Assembly: GCA_945787715.1 (NCBI GenBank)
Contig: CALZJE010000023.1
Span: 1 to 42,163, forward strand
Reading direction: 5' to 3'
Length of the DNA: 42,163 bases
Origin: an uncultured Ectothiorhodospiraceae bacterium
Lineage (GTDB): Bacteria > Pseudomonadota > Gammaproteobacteria > S012-40
Position numbers and translations under genes: made by a program. This document shows, in pieces, positions 28,522 to 39,653 of the stretch. A model generated the notes under the pieces. That model did not search any database. It was not told the DNA's origin and saw nothing but the letters and a program-made list of their open reading frames with translations. Every line of letters starts with the position of its first letter. Positions within the stretch are counted from its first letter, which is position 1.

Positions 28522-28578
28522 ATGACTTCCTTTGTAGTTTCTTTATATAACTAATCAGGGATAGCTTCCTAGTTACAT

Positions 28579-29946
28579 TTATTTCTTATTTTTAGTAGGT
28601 CTCTTCCAGCCTGGGGTAGAAATTTGTTTACTACGACTTAATGCAAGTTCTGAAGCGGGTACTTCTTTGGTTATTGTAGAACCGGCACCAATAGTTGCTC
28701 CATCGCCTATTTTAACAGGTGCTACCAGTTGAGAGGAGGATCCTACGAAAACGTCATTACCAATCTCAGTTAGATGTTTGTTTGCACCGTCATAATTACA
28801 AGTTATGGTACCCGCACCAATATTAACATTGCTACCCATATTAGTATCACCAATATAACTCAAGTGGTTAACTTTTGAATTGTTAGCGATATTCGCTTTT
28901 TTAATCTCAACAAAGTTACCAATCTTTACATTAGACAATAAAACCGACTCCGGCCGAATTCTCGCGTAGGGACCAATCTCACAATCTTCACCTATGGAGG
29001 AGTCCTCAAGCAGTGAATTTGGTTGAATTTTTGTATTGTCCGCAATACTAGAGTTTTTGATAATACAATTCGCAGCAATACTTACATTGTTGCCTAGCGT
29101 GACATCACCTTCAAATATCGTATTAATATCAATTTCTACATCAGTACCTACAGTTAAAGAACCTCTCACATCAATACGAGCAGGATCTTTTAAGGTAACG
29201 CCTTGGATGAGTAAACTGTTGGCAATATTTAATTGGTGTTTACGTTCAAGCATTGCTAATTGAATTTTACTATTTACACCTTCTATTTCCCACAGATTCG
29301 AGACCGTATGAGTCTGAACTTCCACCCCGTCACTCACTGCCATTTCAATAATGTCCGTTAGATAATATTCACCTTGGGAATTATTATTTTCCAAACTATC
29401 TAACCACTTCGCGAGCTGTTTAGACTCAGCACATAATATACCGGTGTTCACTTCATCAATGGTTAATTCGTCGTAGGAAGCGTCTTTCTGTTCTACAATT
29501 TTTTGAACAGAATCGTCTGAAGATCTTACAATTCTGCCATACCCAGTAGGATCATCTAAAATTGCAGTTAACAAGCCCATAGTATTCGGTTTTTTAGATA
29601 TCTCTATCAATGCGTTTAATGTTGATGTAGTAATTAGTGGTACATCACCATAAAGAACTAAAACCAAACCTTCATCAATTAAATGCGATGCCTGATCAAC
29701 AGCATGGCCTGTACCGAGTTGCTCTTCTTGCTCAATCCATGTCACATCCAAATGTGATAAAGCTTTTGGGACAAGATCGCCGCCATGACCATAGATCCCA
29801 ATAACTTTTTCTGCTTTTAGAGAATGCGCTGTGGTAATTACATGCTCCACTAGCGATTTGTCAGCAAGTTTGTGTAAAACTTTTGGCAGAGACGAACGCA
29901 TACGAGTACCTTTACCCGCTGCTAAAATTACGACATTAAGTTTCAT
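28579..29946 (-). CDS. glmU: Bifunctional UDP-GlcNAc pyrophosphorylase/acetyltransferase GlmU
   Basis: GlmU performs the last two steps to UDP-GlcNAc: acetylation of GlcN-1-P and uridylylation. The N-terminal LAAGKGTRMRSSLPKVLHKL is the nucleotidyltransferase motif, LYGDVPLI and GYGRIVR follow, and the C-terminal half is a left-handed beta-helix of hexapeptide repeats with the catalytic GPYARIRPES and CNYDGANK region. I chose the ATG at 29946 (455 residues, E. coli 456) with GGAAA before it; the open frame continues to 30063 but the added sequence is not homologous. It lies downstream of the atp operon, separated by a terminator. Confidence 0.97.
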   Translation of the reverse strand: MKLNVVILAAGKGTRMRSSLPKVLHKLADKSLVEHVITTAHSLKAEKVIGIYGHGGDLVPKALSHLDVTWIEQEEQLGTGHAVDQASHLIDEGLVLVLYGDVPLITTSTLNALIEISKKPNTMGLLTAILDDPTGYGRIVRSSDDSVQKIVEQKDASYDELTIDEVNTGILCAESKQLAKWLDSLENNNSQGEYYLTDIIEMAVSDGVEVQTHTVSNLWEIEGVNSKIQLAMLERKHQLNIANSLLIQGVTLKDPARIDVRGSLTVGTDVEIDINTIFEGDVTLGNNVSIAANCIIKNSSIADNTKIQPNSLLEDSSIGEDCEIGPYARIRPESVLLSNVKIGNFVEIKKANIANNSKVNHLSYIGDTNMGSNVNIGAGTITCNYDGANKHLTEIGNDVFVGSSSQLVAPVKIGDGATIGAGSTITKEVPASELALSRSKQISTPGWKRPTKNKK

Positions 29947-30057
29947 GATAGAGTTTCCATACTTATTACGACTGAGACTGGCTTGTTGTCTGCCAATCGC
30001 ATACGAACACATTATTATACTTATTTTATTGGAAAGTTTTATTTCACTATATATAAA

Positions 30058-30089
30058 ACACAAAAAGGGCTAAAAAGCCCTTTTTGTGT
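30058..30089 (-). terminator. Rho-independent terminator of the atp operon
   Basis: ACACAAAAAGGGCT (30058-30071) pairs with AGCCCTTTTTGTGT (30076-30089) around AAAA. Read on the minus strand the GC-rich core of the stem is followed by TTTTTGTGT. It lies 25 bases after the atpC stop and 112 bases before glmU, so glmU probably has its own promoter. Confidence 0.9.
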
Positions 30090-30113
30090 AATTAGTGTAT
30101 GTACTACACCAAT

Positions 30114-30536
30114 TTAACGATTACCTACATTTTTCATGCGTTTAATCATTTGAAGTTGTGCAACTGCTTCCGCTAACTGCGCTTCAGCCAGTGCATAATC
30201 CATCTCTGCACCTTTCTCTTTCAGCAACTTCTCAGCCGCTTCTTTCGCTTCTAGTGCTGCAGCTTCATCAATGTCTTTTGCTCTCACTGCAGTATCAGAA
30301 AGAACAGTAACGACATGTGGCTGAACCTCTAGCATTCCACCAGAAACATAGATGTATTGCTCTTCATCACCTGACACAATACGTAATTCGCCAGGTTTAA
30401 GTGAAGTTAGCAAAGGTGTATGTTGAGCCATAATACCCAACTCACCCATAGCACCTGGAGCAAAGAGCATTTCTGCAGTGCCGGAGAAAATCGCTTCTTC
30501 AGCACTAACCACGTCTACATGAAATGTCATAGCCAT
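30114..30536 (-). CDS. atpC: ATP synthase epsilon subunit
   Basis: The 140-residue epsilon subunit links the rotor stalk to F1 and can inhibit ATP hydrolysis. [15 protein letters not shown] begins the beta-sandwich, [31 protein letters not shown] is the family block, and a helical hairpin ends with [17 protein letters not shown]. It is the last gene of the operon, 21 bases after atpD, and is followed by a terminator. Confidence 0.97.
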   Translation of the reverse strand: MAMTFHVDVVSAEEAIFSGTAEMLFAPGAMGELGIMAQHTPLLTSLKPGELRIVSGDEEQYIYVSGGMLEVQPHVVTVLSDTAVRAKDIDEAAALEAKEAAEKLLKEKGAEMDYALAEAQLAEAVAQLQMIKRMKNVGNR

Positions 30537-30557
30537 AATAGTAGTCCTAACTCTGGA

Positions 30558-31949
<1,392 letters not shown>

Positions 31950-31967
31950 TTACAAATTTTAAATTCG

Positions 31968-32831
31968 CTAAACAGCCGCCGCGCCAGCAACAATCTCAGA
32001 GATTTCCTGAGTAATTGCAGCTTGTCGTGCTTTGTTATAAACCAGTTTAAGATCGCTAATTAAATCACCGGCGTTATCAGATGCGCTCTTCATAGCAACC
32101 ATCCTCGCGGCTTGTTCGCTAGCAATGTTTTCTACGACGCCTTGATAAACCAAAGATTCGATATAACGCATCATTAATGCATCTAACACTTCTTTAGCTT
32201 CTGGTTCGTAAATATAATCCCAATGATGCTTTAACTCTTTCTCAGGTTTTTCTACAGCGACGGGAAGAAGCTGTTCAACTTGAGGACTTTGCGTCATTGT
32301 ATTTACAAATTCATTACTAACTAAATACAAACGATCGATTTCACCGTTGTTGTATGCATCAAGCATCACTTTAACCGTACCAATCAAATCGTTAATACCT
32401 GGTGCATCACCCAACTGAGTAACAGTTGCAGTAACGTTACCACCAACACGATTCATAAAGCCGATACCTTTCTGCCCAATCACACAAATATCAGCATCGA
32501 AGCCTTTATCTTTGTTATCACGCATGCTGGCAACAGCAGCTTTAAGAAGGTTTGTATTCAAGCCACCACACAATCCACGATCAGAAGTGATTACTATGTA
32601 ACCCACTTTCTTTACATCTCTATCTAATAGATAGGGATGTTTATATTCAGGATGTGCATGCGCCAGATGAGCAATTACATTACGCATTTTTGCCGCATAA
32701 GGTTTAGAAGCTTCCATACGAGATTGCGCTTTACGCATTTTACTCGCAGCAACCATCTCCATCGCACGCGTAATTTTCTGCGTATTCTGGATACTCTTAA
32801 TCTGGGTTTTTATCTCTTTGCCTACAGCCAT
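31968..32831 (-). CDS. atpG: ATP synthase gamma subunit
   Basis: Central rotor shaft of F1. The N-terminal [21 protein letters not shown] and the C-terminal [25 protein letters not shown] form the coiled coil that turns inside the alpha-beta ring, and [16 protein letters not shown] is the family signature. Length 287 matches E. coli. Confidence 0.98.
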   Translation of the reverse strand: MAVGKEIKTQIKSIQNTQKITRAMEMVAASKMRKAQSRMEASKPYAAKMRNVIAHLAHAHPEYKHPYLLDRDVKKVGYIVITSDRGLCGGLNTNLLKAAVASMRDNKDKGFDADICVIGQKGIGFMNRVGGNVTATVTQLGDAPGINDLIGTVKVMLDAYNNGEIDRLYLVSNEFVNTMTQSPQVEQLLPVAVEKPEKELKHHWDYIYEPEAKEVLDALMMRYIESLVYQGVVENIASEQAARMVAMKSASDNAGDLISDLKLVYNKARQAAITQEISEIVAGAAAV

Positions 32832-32858
32832 CTTAAGTCTCCTATTTTACCTAGTAGT

Positions 32859-34400
32859 TTACCAAGTACTTGTTGACTTAAATTTCTCGATGGCAGCTTT
32901 CATTTTCCCGGCAATATCGTCGTTGAAATTACCAGTATCGTTGATCTCTTTCGCCAAATCTGCAGCGTTAGAACCAATATATGAATGCATAGCTTCTTCA
33001 AAGTCTACGATTTTTTCAGCGTCGACATCATCAAGATAACCTTCGTTAGCAGCAAACAATGAGAAAGCCATTTGAGCGATGCTTAAAGGCGTATATTGCT
33101 TTTGCTTCATTAACTCAGTAACACGACGACCACGTTCGATCTGGTTACGAGTTGCTTCATCAAGATCTGAAGCAAACTGAGCGAAAGCCGCCAATTCACG
33201 ATATTGTGCAAGGTCAAGACGAACACCACCACCCAATTTCTTGATGATTTTAGTTTGTGCTGCACCACCTACACGAGATACCGAAAGGCCGGCATTGATC
33301 GCAGGACGAATACCTGAATTAAAAAGATCTGTTTCTAAGAAGATCTGACCATCTGTAATCGAAATTACGTTGGTTGGTACGAATGCAGAAACGTCACCAC
33401 CTTGAGTTTCAATGATAGGTAATGCTGTTAAAGAACCAGTTTTTCCCTTCACTGCACCTTTTGTGAAACTTTCTACATAGTCAGCGTTAACTCGAGCAGC
33501 ACGTTCTAGAAGACGTGAATGCAAGTAGAAAACGTCACCAGGATATGCTTCACGACCTGGTGGACGACGAAGTAGCAAAGAAACTTGACGATAAGCCCAA
33601 GCTTGTTTTGTTAAATCATCATATACAATTAAGGCGTCTTCGCCACGATCGCGAAAGTATTCACCCATCGCACAACCAGAGTATGGCGCAATGTATTGCA
33701 TAGCTGCAGATTCAGAAGCTGCTGCTGCTACAATAATTGTGTTATCAAGCGCACCATGCTCTTCTAATTTACGCACAACCGCAGCAATAGAAGATGCTTT
33801 TTGACCAATTGCAACATAGATACATTTAATACCTTTGTCTTTTTGGTTAATAATCGCATCAATTGCAACAGCCGTTTTACCAGTTTGACGATCGCCGATG
33901 ATCAACTCTCGTTGGCCACGACCAACGGGTACCATTGCATCAATCGCTTTCAGACCTGTTTGAACAGGTTGATCAACAGATTGACGAGCGATAACACCTG
34001 GTGCAATTTTCTCAATTGGCGCAGTTTCTTTAGAATCAATAGCGCCCTTGCCATCGATTGGATTACCAAGTGAATCAACAACACGGCCCAATAACTCAGG
34101 ACCTACAGGTACTTCAAGAATACGACCTGTACATTTAACGCTGTCGCCTTCAGTGATTCCTTGGTAGTTACCTAAAATAACTGCACCCACTGAATCACGC
34201 TCTAAGTTAAGCGCTAAACCATATACGTCTCCAGGAAATTCTAACATTTCCCCGGACATTACATCTGACAAACCATGAACGCGTGCAATGCCGTCCGTCA
34301 GACTTACAACAGTACCCTCAGATCGGGCTTCTGTTGATGCATCAAAATTTTGAATTTTTTGCTTAATCAGTTCACTGATTTCTGCAGGATTCAATTGCAT
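32859..34400 (-). CDS. atpA: ATP synthase alpha subunit
   Basis: Non-catalytic nucleotide-binding F1 subunit. GDRQTGKTA is the Walker A motif, and the [23 protein letters not shown] block and [12 protein letters not shown] signature are intact. Length 513 is that of E. coli. Gaps to atpH and atpG are 24 and 27 bases. Confidence 0.99.
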   Translation of the reverse strand: MQLNPAEISELIKQKIQNFDASTEARSEGTVVSLTDGIARVHGLSDVMSGEMLEFPGDVYGLALNLERDSVGAVILGNYQGITEGDSVKCTGRILEVPVGPELLGRVVDSLGNPIDGKGAIDSKETAPIEKIAPGVIARQSVDQPVQTGLKAIDAMVPVGRGQRELIIGDRQTGKTAVAIDAIINQKDKGIKCIYVAIGQKASSIAAVVRKLEEHGALDNTIIVAAAASESAAMQYIAPYSGCAMGEYFRDRGEDALIVYDDLTKQAWAYRQVSLLLRRPPGREAYPGDVFYLHSRLLERAARVNADYVESFTKGAVKGKTGSLTALPIIETQGGDVSAFVPTNVISITDGQIFLETDLFNSGIRPAINAGLSVSRVGGAAQTKIIKKLGGGVRLDLAQYRELAAFAQFASDLDEATRNQIERGRRVTELMKQKQYTPLSIAQMAFSLFAANEGYLDDVDAEKIVDFEEAMHSYIGSNAADLAKEINDTGNFNDDIAGKMKAAIEKFKSTSTW

Positions 34401-34424
34401 GGGATTTCCCTCTTAAAAAACTGA

Positions 34425-34961
34425 TCAGTGAGTTAACTCACGTGTCAAACGATCAAGTTGAGATGTTACTGAACCATCAATAATCAAATCACCGGCACGA
34501 ATAATCGCACCACCAATAATAGATTTATCAATACTAACTGAAACTTCTACTTCACAGCCAAGACGTTTTTTCAACGCCTTTTCCAGGTCAGTTTTTTGTG
34601 GAGCAGTCAATTTGAAGGCAGAAATAACTTCTGCTTTAACTATTTTTTCTGCTTCAGCTTTCAGTACTTCGAAAGTATCAAAAATTTCAGTAATAACATC
34701 TAAACGATCATTTTCCGCAAGAATCTTTACAAAATTCTTGCCTTCTTGATCCAGTTTGCCCGCGCAAATGCTAGTAATTAAATCAACAAGCTGATCGCTC
34801 TCTATATTAGGATTGCTAATCAACTTGCTCACTTGAGCATCACTAGCAACAGCAGATAAAGTAGAAAGTTTTGTAGACCAATCAGCTAACTTCTTGCTCT
34901 CACTCGCTAGTTCAAAAACTGCTTGTGCATACGGACGTGCTATAGTGTTCGCTTCTGCCAT
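34425..34961 (-). CDS. atpH: ATP synthase delta subunit
   Basis: Peripheral-stalk subunit that joins b to the top of F1. IARPYAQAVFELA at the start and the C-terminal IIGGAIIRAGDLIIDGSV are the two conserved blocks. Length 178 is normal. The gene is 8 bases after atpF. Confidence 0.96.
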   Translation of the reverse strand: MAEANTIARPYAQAVFELASESKKLADWSTKLSTLSAVASDAQVSKLISNPNIESDQLVDLITSICAGKLDQEGKNFVKILAENDRLDVITEIFDTFEVLKAEAEKIVKAEVISAFKLTAPQKTDLEKALKKRLGCEVEVSVSIDKSIIGGAIIRAGDLIIDGSVTSQLDRLTRELTH

Positions 34962-34969
34962 AGGATCAC

Positions 34970-35440
34970 CTATATTTGCGCAGCAAGATCATTTAATAGA
35001 TCTGCATGTGCTTTAGCGTCAACTTCTTTCTTAAGAACTTTACTAGCTCCTGCAACAGCAATTGAAGAAACTTCTTTACGCAAAGATTCTTTTGCGCGAT
35101 TTATTTCTTGTTCAATTTCTGCATTTGCAGCAGTAACAATTCGATCAGCTTCAACACGAGCTATGTCTTTTGCTTCTTCAACAATATCATTGCTGCGCTT
35201 TTGCGCTTGAGAAACAATTTCAGCTGCTTGTTTTTTAGCTTCAGCAATTTGTTGCTTAGCATTTTTCTCAGCTAGTTCTTGATCTTTCTTGCCTTTTTCA
35301 GCAGCTGCTAGACCGTCAGCAATTCTTTTTTGACGGTCTGCCAGCATTGTCGACATTGGAGTCCAAAGGACCTTGTTGACAAAGTAGATCAAGGCTATGA
35401 AAGCAGCGACCTGAGCAAACAGAGTCACAGTAATATTCAT
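34970..35440 (-). CDS. atpF: ATP synthase b subunit
   Basis: Membrane-anchored peripheral stalk: one N-terminal transmembrane helix ([19 protein letters not shown]) followed by a long charged coiled coil. Length 156 equals E. coli. Only one b-type gene is present in the operon, as in other proteobacterial respiratory types of this class. Confidence 0.97.
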   Translation of the reverse strand: MNITVTLFAQVAAFIALIYFVNKVLWTPMSTMLADRQKRIADGLAAAEKGKKDQELAEKNAKQQIAEAKKQAAEIVSQAQKRSNDIVEEAKDIARVEADRIVTAANAEIEQEINRAKESLRKEVSSIAVAGASKVLKKEVDAKAHADLLNDLAAQI

Positions 35441-35485
35441 TGCTTTTTCCTCTTGAGATGTTTAACAGTCATGAAAGCTCGGGCT

Positions 35486-35770
35486 TTAACCACCAATAGC
35501 GGACTGTAATGCACCTACGAAAGGGTTAGCGAATAGGAACCACATAGCGAAGGCCAAGATGATGAAAGGGAAAGACTCCATCAAACCAGCAAATATAAAC
35601 ATGTTAGTCATTAAAGCAGGTTTCATTTCTGGCTGACGTGCAATACCTTCTAAAGTTTTCGCACAAATCAAACCCCAACCAATTGCTGAACCCAGACCAG
35701 CTGCAGCCAAAATTACACCCACGCCAATCGCTGTGGAAGCGTATATATTAGCAATCATGTCAGGCGTCAT
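35486..35770 (-). CDS. atpE: ATP synthase c subunit
   Basis: Two-helix proteolipid of the rotor ring with the loop ARQPE and the ion-carrying carboxylate as Glu in AGLMESFPFI. The first helix has GSAIGWGL where sodium-type c subunits have a glutamine, so a proton ring is more likely. AAGGAGAT at a good spacing gives a very strong start, as needed for the most abundant subunit. Length 94, longer than E. coli (79) because of the N- and C-terminal ends. Confidence 0.98.
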   Translation of the reverse strand: MTPDMIANIYASTAIGVGVILAAAGLGSAIGWGLICAKTLEGIARQPEMKPALMTNMFIFAGLMESFPFIILAFAMWFLFANPFVGALQSAIGG

Positions 35771-35829
35771 AAGTTTTATCTCCTTAACTTAACGATTAAA
35801 ATAAAAAATTAAAAAACTCAAAAAAAACT

Positions 35830-36702
<873 letters not shown>

Positions 36703-36708
36703 CTAAAA

Positions 36709-37107
36709 TTAATTCTTTTTCAATTTAATGAAATTAAGTGCATACGCAAATTGCGTAACGCCAAAACCAACAACTAATGGCAATGGCTCAAATTCTATAA
36801 GTCCCAATCCAATAATGAATAGGACGGCAGCCGTGATGAATCTTTGTACAGCCCCAAAATAAAGAATACCCATACTACTCTTTGGGTTCTTGATTGCTGC
36901 ATTTTCAGCACGCTGTACCCCGCGACTAAGCAAGGTTGATATCGCAATCGTGACAAACATTCCATAAAGACAGGACAATGCTTGCCAATGCCCAAATTTT
37001 AATTCAAAAAAAGCAGCAATGAGTAAACCGACAATAATCTGATTAACTAGCAGTCGCTTGCTATTCTTCGCGACTTCGCTTGTCGGATTCTTCAATGTTA
37101 GATACAC
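36709..37107 (-). CDS. atpI: ATP synthase assembly protein I
   Basis: Four-helix membrane protein of the AtpI family, which helps c-ring assembly and may affect magnesium. Its N-terminus SKRLLVNQIIVGLLIAAFFEL and the helix pattern fit. The start is uncertain: GTG at 37107 overlaps atpZ by 47 bases, and TTG at 37095 is an alternative. It is 24 bases before atpB. Confidence 0.85.
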   Translation of the reverse strand: MYLTLKNPTSEVAKNSKRLLVNQIIVGLLIAAFFELKFGHWQALSCLYGMFVTIAISTLLSRGVQRAENAAIKNPKSSMGILYFGAVQRFITAAVLFIIGLGLIEFEPLPLVVGFGVTQFAYALNFIKLKKN

Positions 37108-37312
37108 CCGGAGTACTTATCATCAGTTTGTGTGCTTTCATAATCCCGCCAATCAGGCCCAACAAACCAAACCCCAACATAAATAAAGGCGTGGTATCTA
37201 CTAGATAATCAGTACCATAACCTAAAATAAATCCAGATATCGCCATTGAACTAATGATTGTACCTGCACCAGTTTGCAACAGTGGAAGCGGTTCTCTTTT
37301 TTCTTCTTTCAT
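37061..37312 (-). CDS. atpZ: AtpZ/AtpI-type putative ATP synthase accessory protein
   Basis: This 83-residue protein has two transmembrane helices (TIISSMAISGFILGYGTDYL and PLFMLGFGLLGLIGGIM), matching the AtpZ family. It is the first gene of the operon; the ATG at 37312 has AGGGG ahead, and a GTG six bases upstream is less likely. Its last 47 bases overlap the frame of atpI. AtpZ with AtpI has been tied to magnesium uptake or synthase assembly in some bacteria; the role here is inferred. Confidence 0.8.
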   Translation of the reverse strand: MKEEKREPLPLLQTGAGTIISSMAISGFILGYGTDYLVDTTPLFMLGFGLLGLIGGIMKAHKLMISTPGVSNIEESDKRSREE

Positions 37313-37335
37313 GTCCACCCCTAAAAAGGCGCGTA

Positions 37336-37365
37336 ATTATAGCTTGAGCCTTAAGCCCACCGCAA
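37336..37365 (-). promoter_or_regulatory. Candidate sigma-70 promoter of the atp operon
   Basis: On the minus strand TTGCGG (37360-37365) and a perfect TATAAT (37336-37341) are separated by 18 bases. It lies 23 bases upstream of the atpZ start codon, close enough for a short leader. A perfect dyad GTTTAA-GGA-TTAAAC is at 37426-37440, further upstream between parB and the promoter. Confidence 0.55.
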
Positions 37366-37482
37366 GCGTATTAGTTTCTTTGAGGCACAGTTTAAAAAAT
37401 AAATTGTGAATAATTATCTCAGATAGTTTAAGGATTAAACGAAATGCCGTAAATCTAGTTTTAAATAATTTTAATCTTTACG

Positions 37483-38358
37483 TTATTTAATGTGAGCTAG
37501 AATTCCATCCAATTCGTCCAGTGAATTATATTGAATTTCCAATTTACCTTTGCCCGAATCTTTATAAGAAATTTTTACCTTGGCACCCAGTTTTTCGGAG
37601 AGATTGTTTTCAAGCCTATCTACATCTGGATTAAAAACTTTCGTTTGTTTTGGATGTGAATCAAATCCGTTAATTATTCGCTTCACCATTTTCTCTGTCT
37701 CTCGAACAGAGAGCGACTTAGCGACAACTTGATGTGCAGCTTGAATCTGTTTTGTATCATCCAGCGTTAAAAGTGCTCTTGCGTGACCCATTTCTAAATC
37801 ACCGTTGCCCAACATACGTTTTACATCATCATTCAATGACAACAATCTGAGCAAGTTGGTAACAGCAACTCGAGATCTTCCCACTGCTTCTGCAGCTTGA
37901 AGATGTGTCATATCAAATTCGTCGATAAGACGTTGTAACGCTGCTGCTTCTTCGATAGGATTCAGCTCTTCTCGCTGAATATTCTCTATCAAAGACATCG
38001 CAATAGCAGCTTCATCAGGAACATCTCGTGAAATTGCTGGAATAGTAGCCATCCCTGCAAGTTGAGTCGCGCGCCATCGACGCTCACCAGCTATGATTTC
38101 ATATCTACCCTCGCCAATTGGACGAACAACAATTGGCTGAACCACACCTTGAGCTTTGATGGAATTTGCTAACTCATCTAACGCTTCCTGGTTCATATCA
38201 ATTCGAGGTTGATATTTGCCCCGCTGAATGATGTCGACAGGCAAATCTTTCAAATCTGAGCTTTCCGAATTACCCGATTCGTCAGATTGAGGATAAGCGC
38301 GTGTACTATTCAATAATGCATCAAGCCCGCGACCTAGACCTCTTGCTTTTTTTGACAT
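37483..38358 (-). CDS. parB: Chromosome partitioning protein ParB
   Basis: ParB binds centromere-like parS sites near the origin and spreads as a CTP-dependent clamp. The N-terminal KKARGLGRGLDALL, the CTP-binding GERRWRATQLAG and NIQREELNPIEEA, and the HTH DMTHLQAAEAVGRSRVAV are clear. The C-terminal dimerisation domain ends in a Lys-rich segment. Length 291. GAGG precedes the ATG. The gene follows parA after a 283-base gap that holds a MITE-like copy. I found no canonical parS within the window. Confidence 0.97.
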   Translation of the reverse strand: MSKKARGLGRGLDALLNSTRAYPQSDESGNSESSDLKDLPVDIIQRGKYQPRIDMNQEALDELANSIKAQGVVQPIVVRPIGEGRYEIIAGERRWRATQLAGMATIPAISRDVPDEAAIAMSLIENIQREELNPIEEAAALQRLIDEFDMTHLQAAEAVGRSRVAVTNLLRLLSLNDDVKRMLGNGDLEMGHARALLTLDDTKQIQAAHQVVAKSLSVRETEKMVKRIINGFDSHPKQTKVFNPDVDRLENNLSEKLGAKVKISYKDSGKGKLEIQYNSLDELDGILAHIK

Positions 38359-38394
38359 TAATCAACCTCGTTCTATTAATTTATTGATACTCAA

Positions 38395-38606
38395 AACCTA
38401 GATAATTCATGATATTACGTTTTCTCACTTGCCCTTTAGATTCTACAAATAAGTTTCTTCAATCGACCGGACACACCAGTCCGGCGCTCGGCAACTGCTC
38501 CTGCGTTGCTCTAATTACCTACATCCGTGTAGGTATCAATCAGAAAATCATTTGTAGAATCAAATTGCTGCGCGATAAAGTCGCAAATTCATGAAATATC
38601 TAAGTT
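38395..38606 (+). mobile_element. MITE-like element, copy 1 (between parA and parB)
   Basis: A 212-bp element matching copy 2 (39442-39653) in opposite orientation; an 81-bp core (38463-38543) is identical in both. The ends are degraded terminal inverted repeats: AACCTAGATAATTCATGA at the left and a tail ending TATCTAAGTT at the right, differing from the copy 2 ends mostly by C-to-T and G-to-A changes. Two short hairpins lie inside: CCGGAC-ACACCA-GTCCGG and CCTACA-TCCG-TGTAGG. A 61-codon ORF spans it but is shared with copy 2 and is probably spurious. No transposase is present. Confidence 0.85.
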
Positions 38607-38641
38607 AATATAATAGCTTAAAATTCTGAATAACAAATGTG

Positions 38642-39418
38642 TTATGCATGTGGAAGTTCTTCTCGCCGTAAAATTTCTCCAGCAAGTGCCAAATAAGCTT
38701 GGGCACCTTTAGACGTTTTGTCATACATTAATACAGGCACACCGTGGCTTGGAGCTTCCGCCAAGCGAATATTGCGTGGAATAATTGTCCGGTATACTTT
38801 ATCACCAAAATATTTGCTTAACTGCTCAGTGACTTGCTGTGCAAGATTATTACGCGGATCGTACATTGTTCGAAGCAAGCCATCGATAACCAATTCAGGA
38901 TTTAAAGAGGAGCGAATCTTATTGATTGTATCCATCAATGCGGATAAACCTTCTAACGCATAATATTCACATTGCATAGGAATCATGACAGACTTTGCAG
39001 CAACTAGAGCATTAACGGTGAGCATATTTAATGAAGGAGGGCAGTCGATAAATACGTAATCATAATCCTCGCTGATTTCAATAAGCGCTTTACGCAATAC
39101 TTGCTCACTACCTTTTCTGCTCAATAAGTGAACTTCCGCCCCAGTAAGATCTATATTACTTGCGAGTACAGAATAACTTACATCGTCTGGTTTAATAATT
39201 GACTCTTTAATCGATTTACCGTCAACCAGCACATCATAGGATGAAATTTCGACAGCATTTTTATCAATACCACTCCCCATGCTAGCGTTGCCTTGAGGAT
39301 CCAAATCAATTAATAAAACACGTCTTTTTGTTGCCGCCAAAGATGCGGCTAAGTTTACAGACGTTGTAGTTTTGCCAACACCACCTTTCTGATTTGCAAT
39401 GGCAATAACTTTAAACAT
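38642..39418 (-). CDS. parA: Chromosome partitioning ATPase ParA (Soj)
   Basis: ParA is a Walker-type ATPase that moves ParB-bound origins. The deviant Walker A is IANQKGGVGKTTTSVNLA, then DLDPQGNASMG and DYVFIDCPPSLNMLTVNAL. Length 258. Its ATG is preceded by GGGGAT, only 23 bases from the edge of MITE-like copy 2, so its promoter must be inside that element or upstream in rsmG or mnmG. The gene is flanked by inverted MITE-like copies on both sides. Confidence 0.98.
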   Translation of the reverse strand: MFKVIAIANQKGGVGKTTTSVNLAASLAATKRRVLLIDLDPQGNASMGSGIDKNAVEISSYDVLVDGKSIKESIIKPDDVSYSVLASNIDLTGAEVHLLSRKGSEQVLRKALIEISEDYDYVFIDCPPSLNMLTVNALVAAKSVMIPMQCEYYALEGLSALMDTINKIRSSLNPELVIDGLLRTMYDPRNNLAQQVTEQLSKYFGDKVYRTIIPRNIRLAEAPSHGVPVLMYDKTSKGAQAYLALAGEILRREELPHA

Positions 39419-39441
39419 GCGGATCCCCTACACTAGTTTTT

Positions 39442-39653
39442 AGCCCGGATAGTTCTTGAATTTGCGAATTTATCGCGACGCAATTTGATTTTACAATTGA
39501 TTTCCTGATTGATACCTACACGGATGTAGGTAATTAGAGCAACGCAGGAGCAGTTGCCGAGCGCCGGACTGGTGTGTCCGGTCGAACGAAGAAAACCATT
39601 TGTAGAATTAAAGTGCAAGCGAGAAAACGTAAGATTCATGAATTATCCGGGCT
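39442..39653 (-). mobile_element. MITE-like element, copy 2 (rsmG-parA junction)
   Basis: 212-bp element with good terminal inverted repeats: AGCCCGGATAATTCATGAA at its right end read on the minus strand, against AGCCCGGATAGTTCTTGAA at its left end on the plus strand. It has the same identical 81-bp core (39505-39585) as copy 1, inverted. The right end overlaps the end of rsmG and supplies its last four codons and stop. No target-site duplication is visible. It lacks a transposase and would need one in trans. Confidence 0.88.

Noticed and set aside
28522-28578. Search for a glmS ribozyme or leader element
   Set aside because: The gap is only 57 bases and holds no ribozyme core; Gram-negative glmS is normally controlled by small RNAs.
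35486-35770. Sodium-type c ring suggested by Glu-Ser in the second helix
   Set aside because: The glutamine of the first helix typical of sodium rings is Trp here, so proton coupling is more likely.
38409-38594. 61-codon ORF within MITE-like copy 1
   Set aside because: It spans the element and recurs with the same sequence in copy 2; it has no ribosome-binding site and looks like a by-product of the repeat.
39433-39639. 68-codon ORF within MITE-like copy 2
   Set aside because: Same repeat-derived frame as copy 1, without independent support as a gene.
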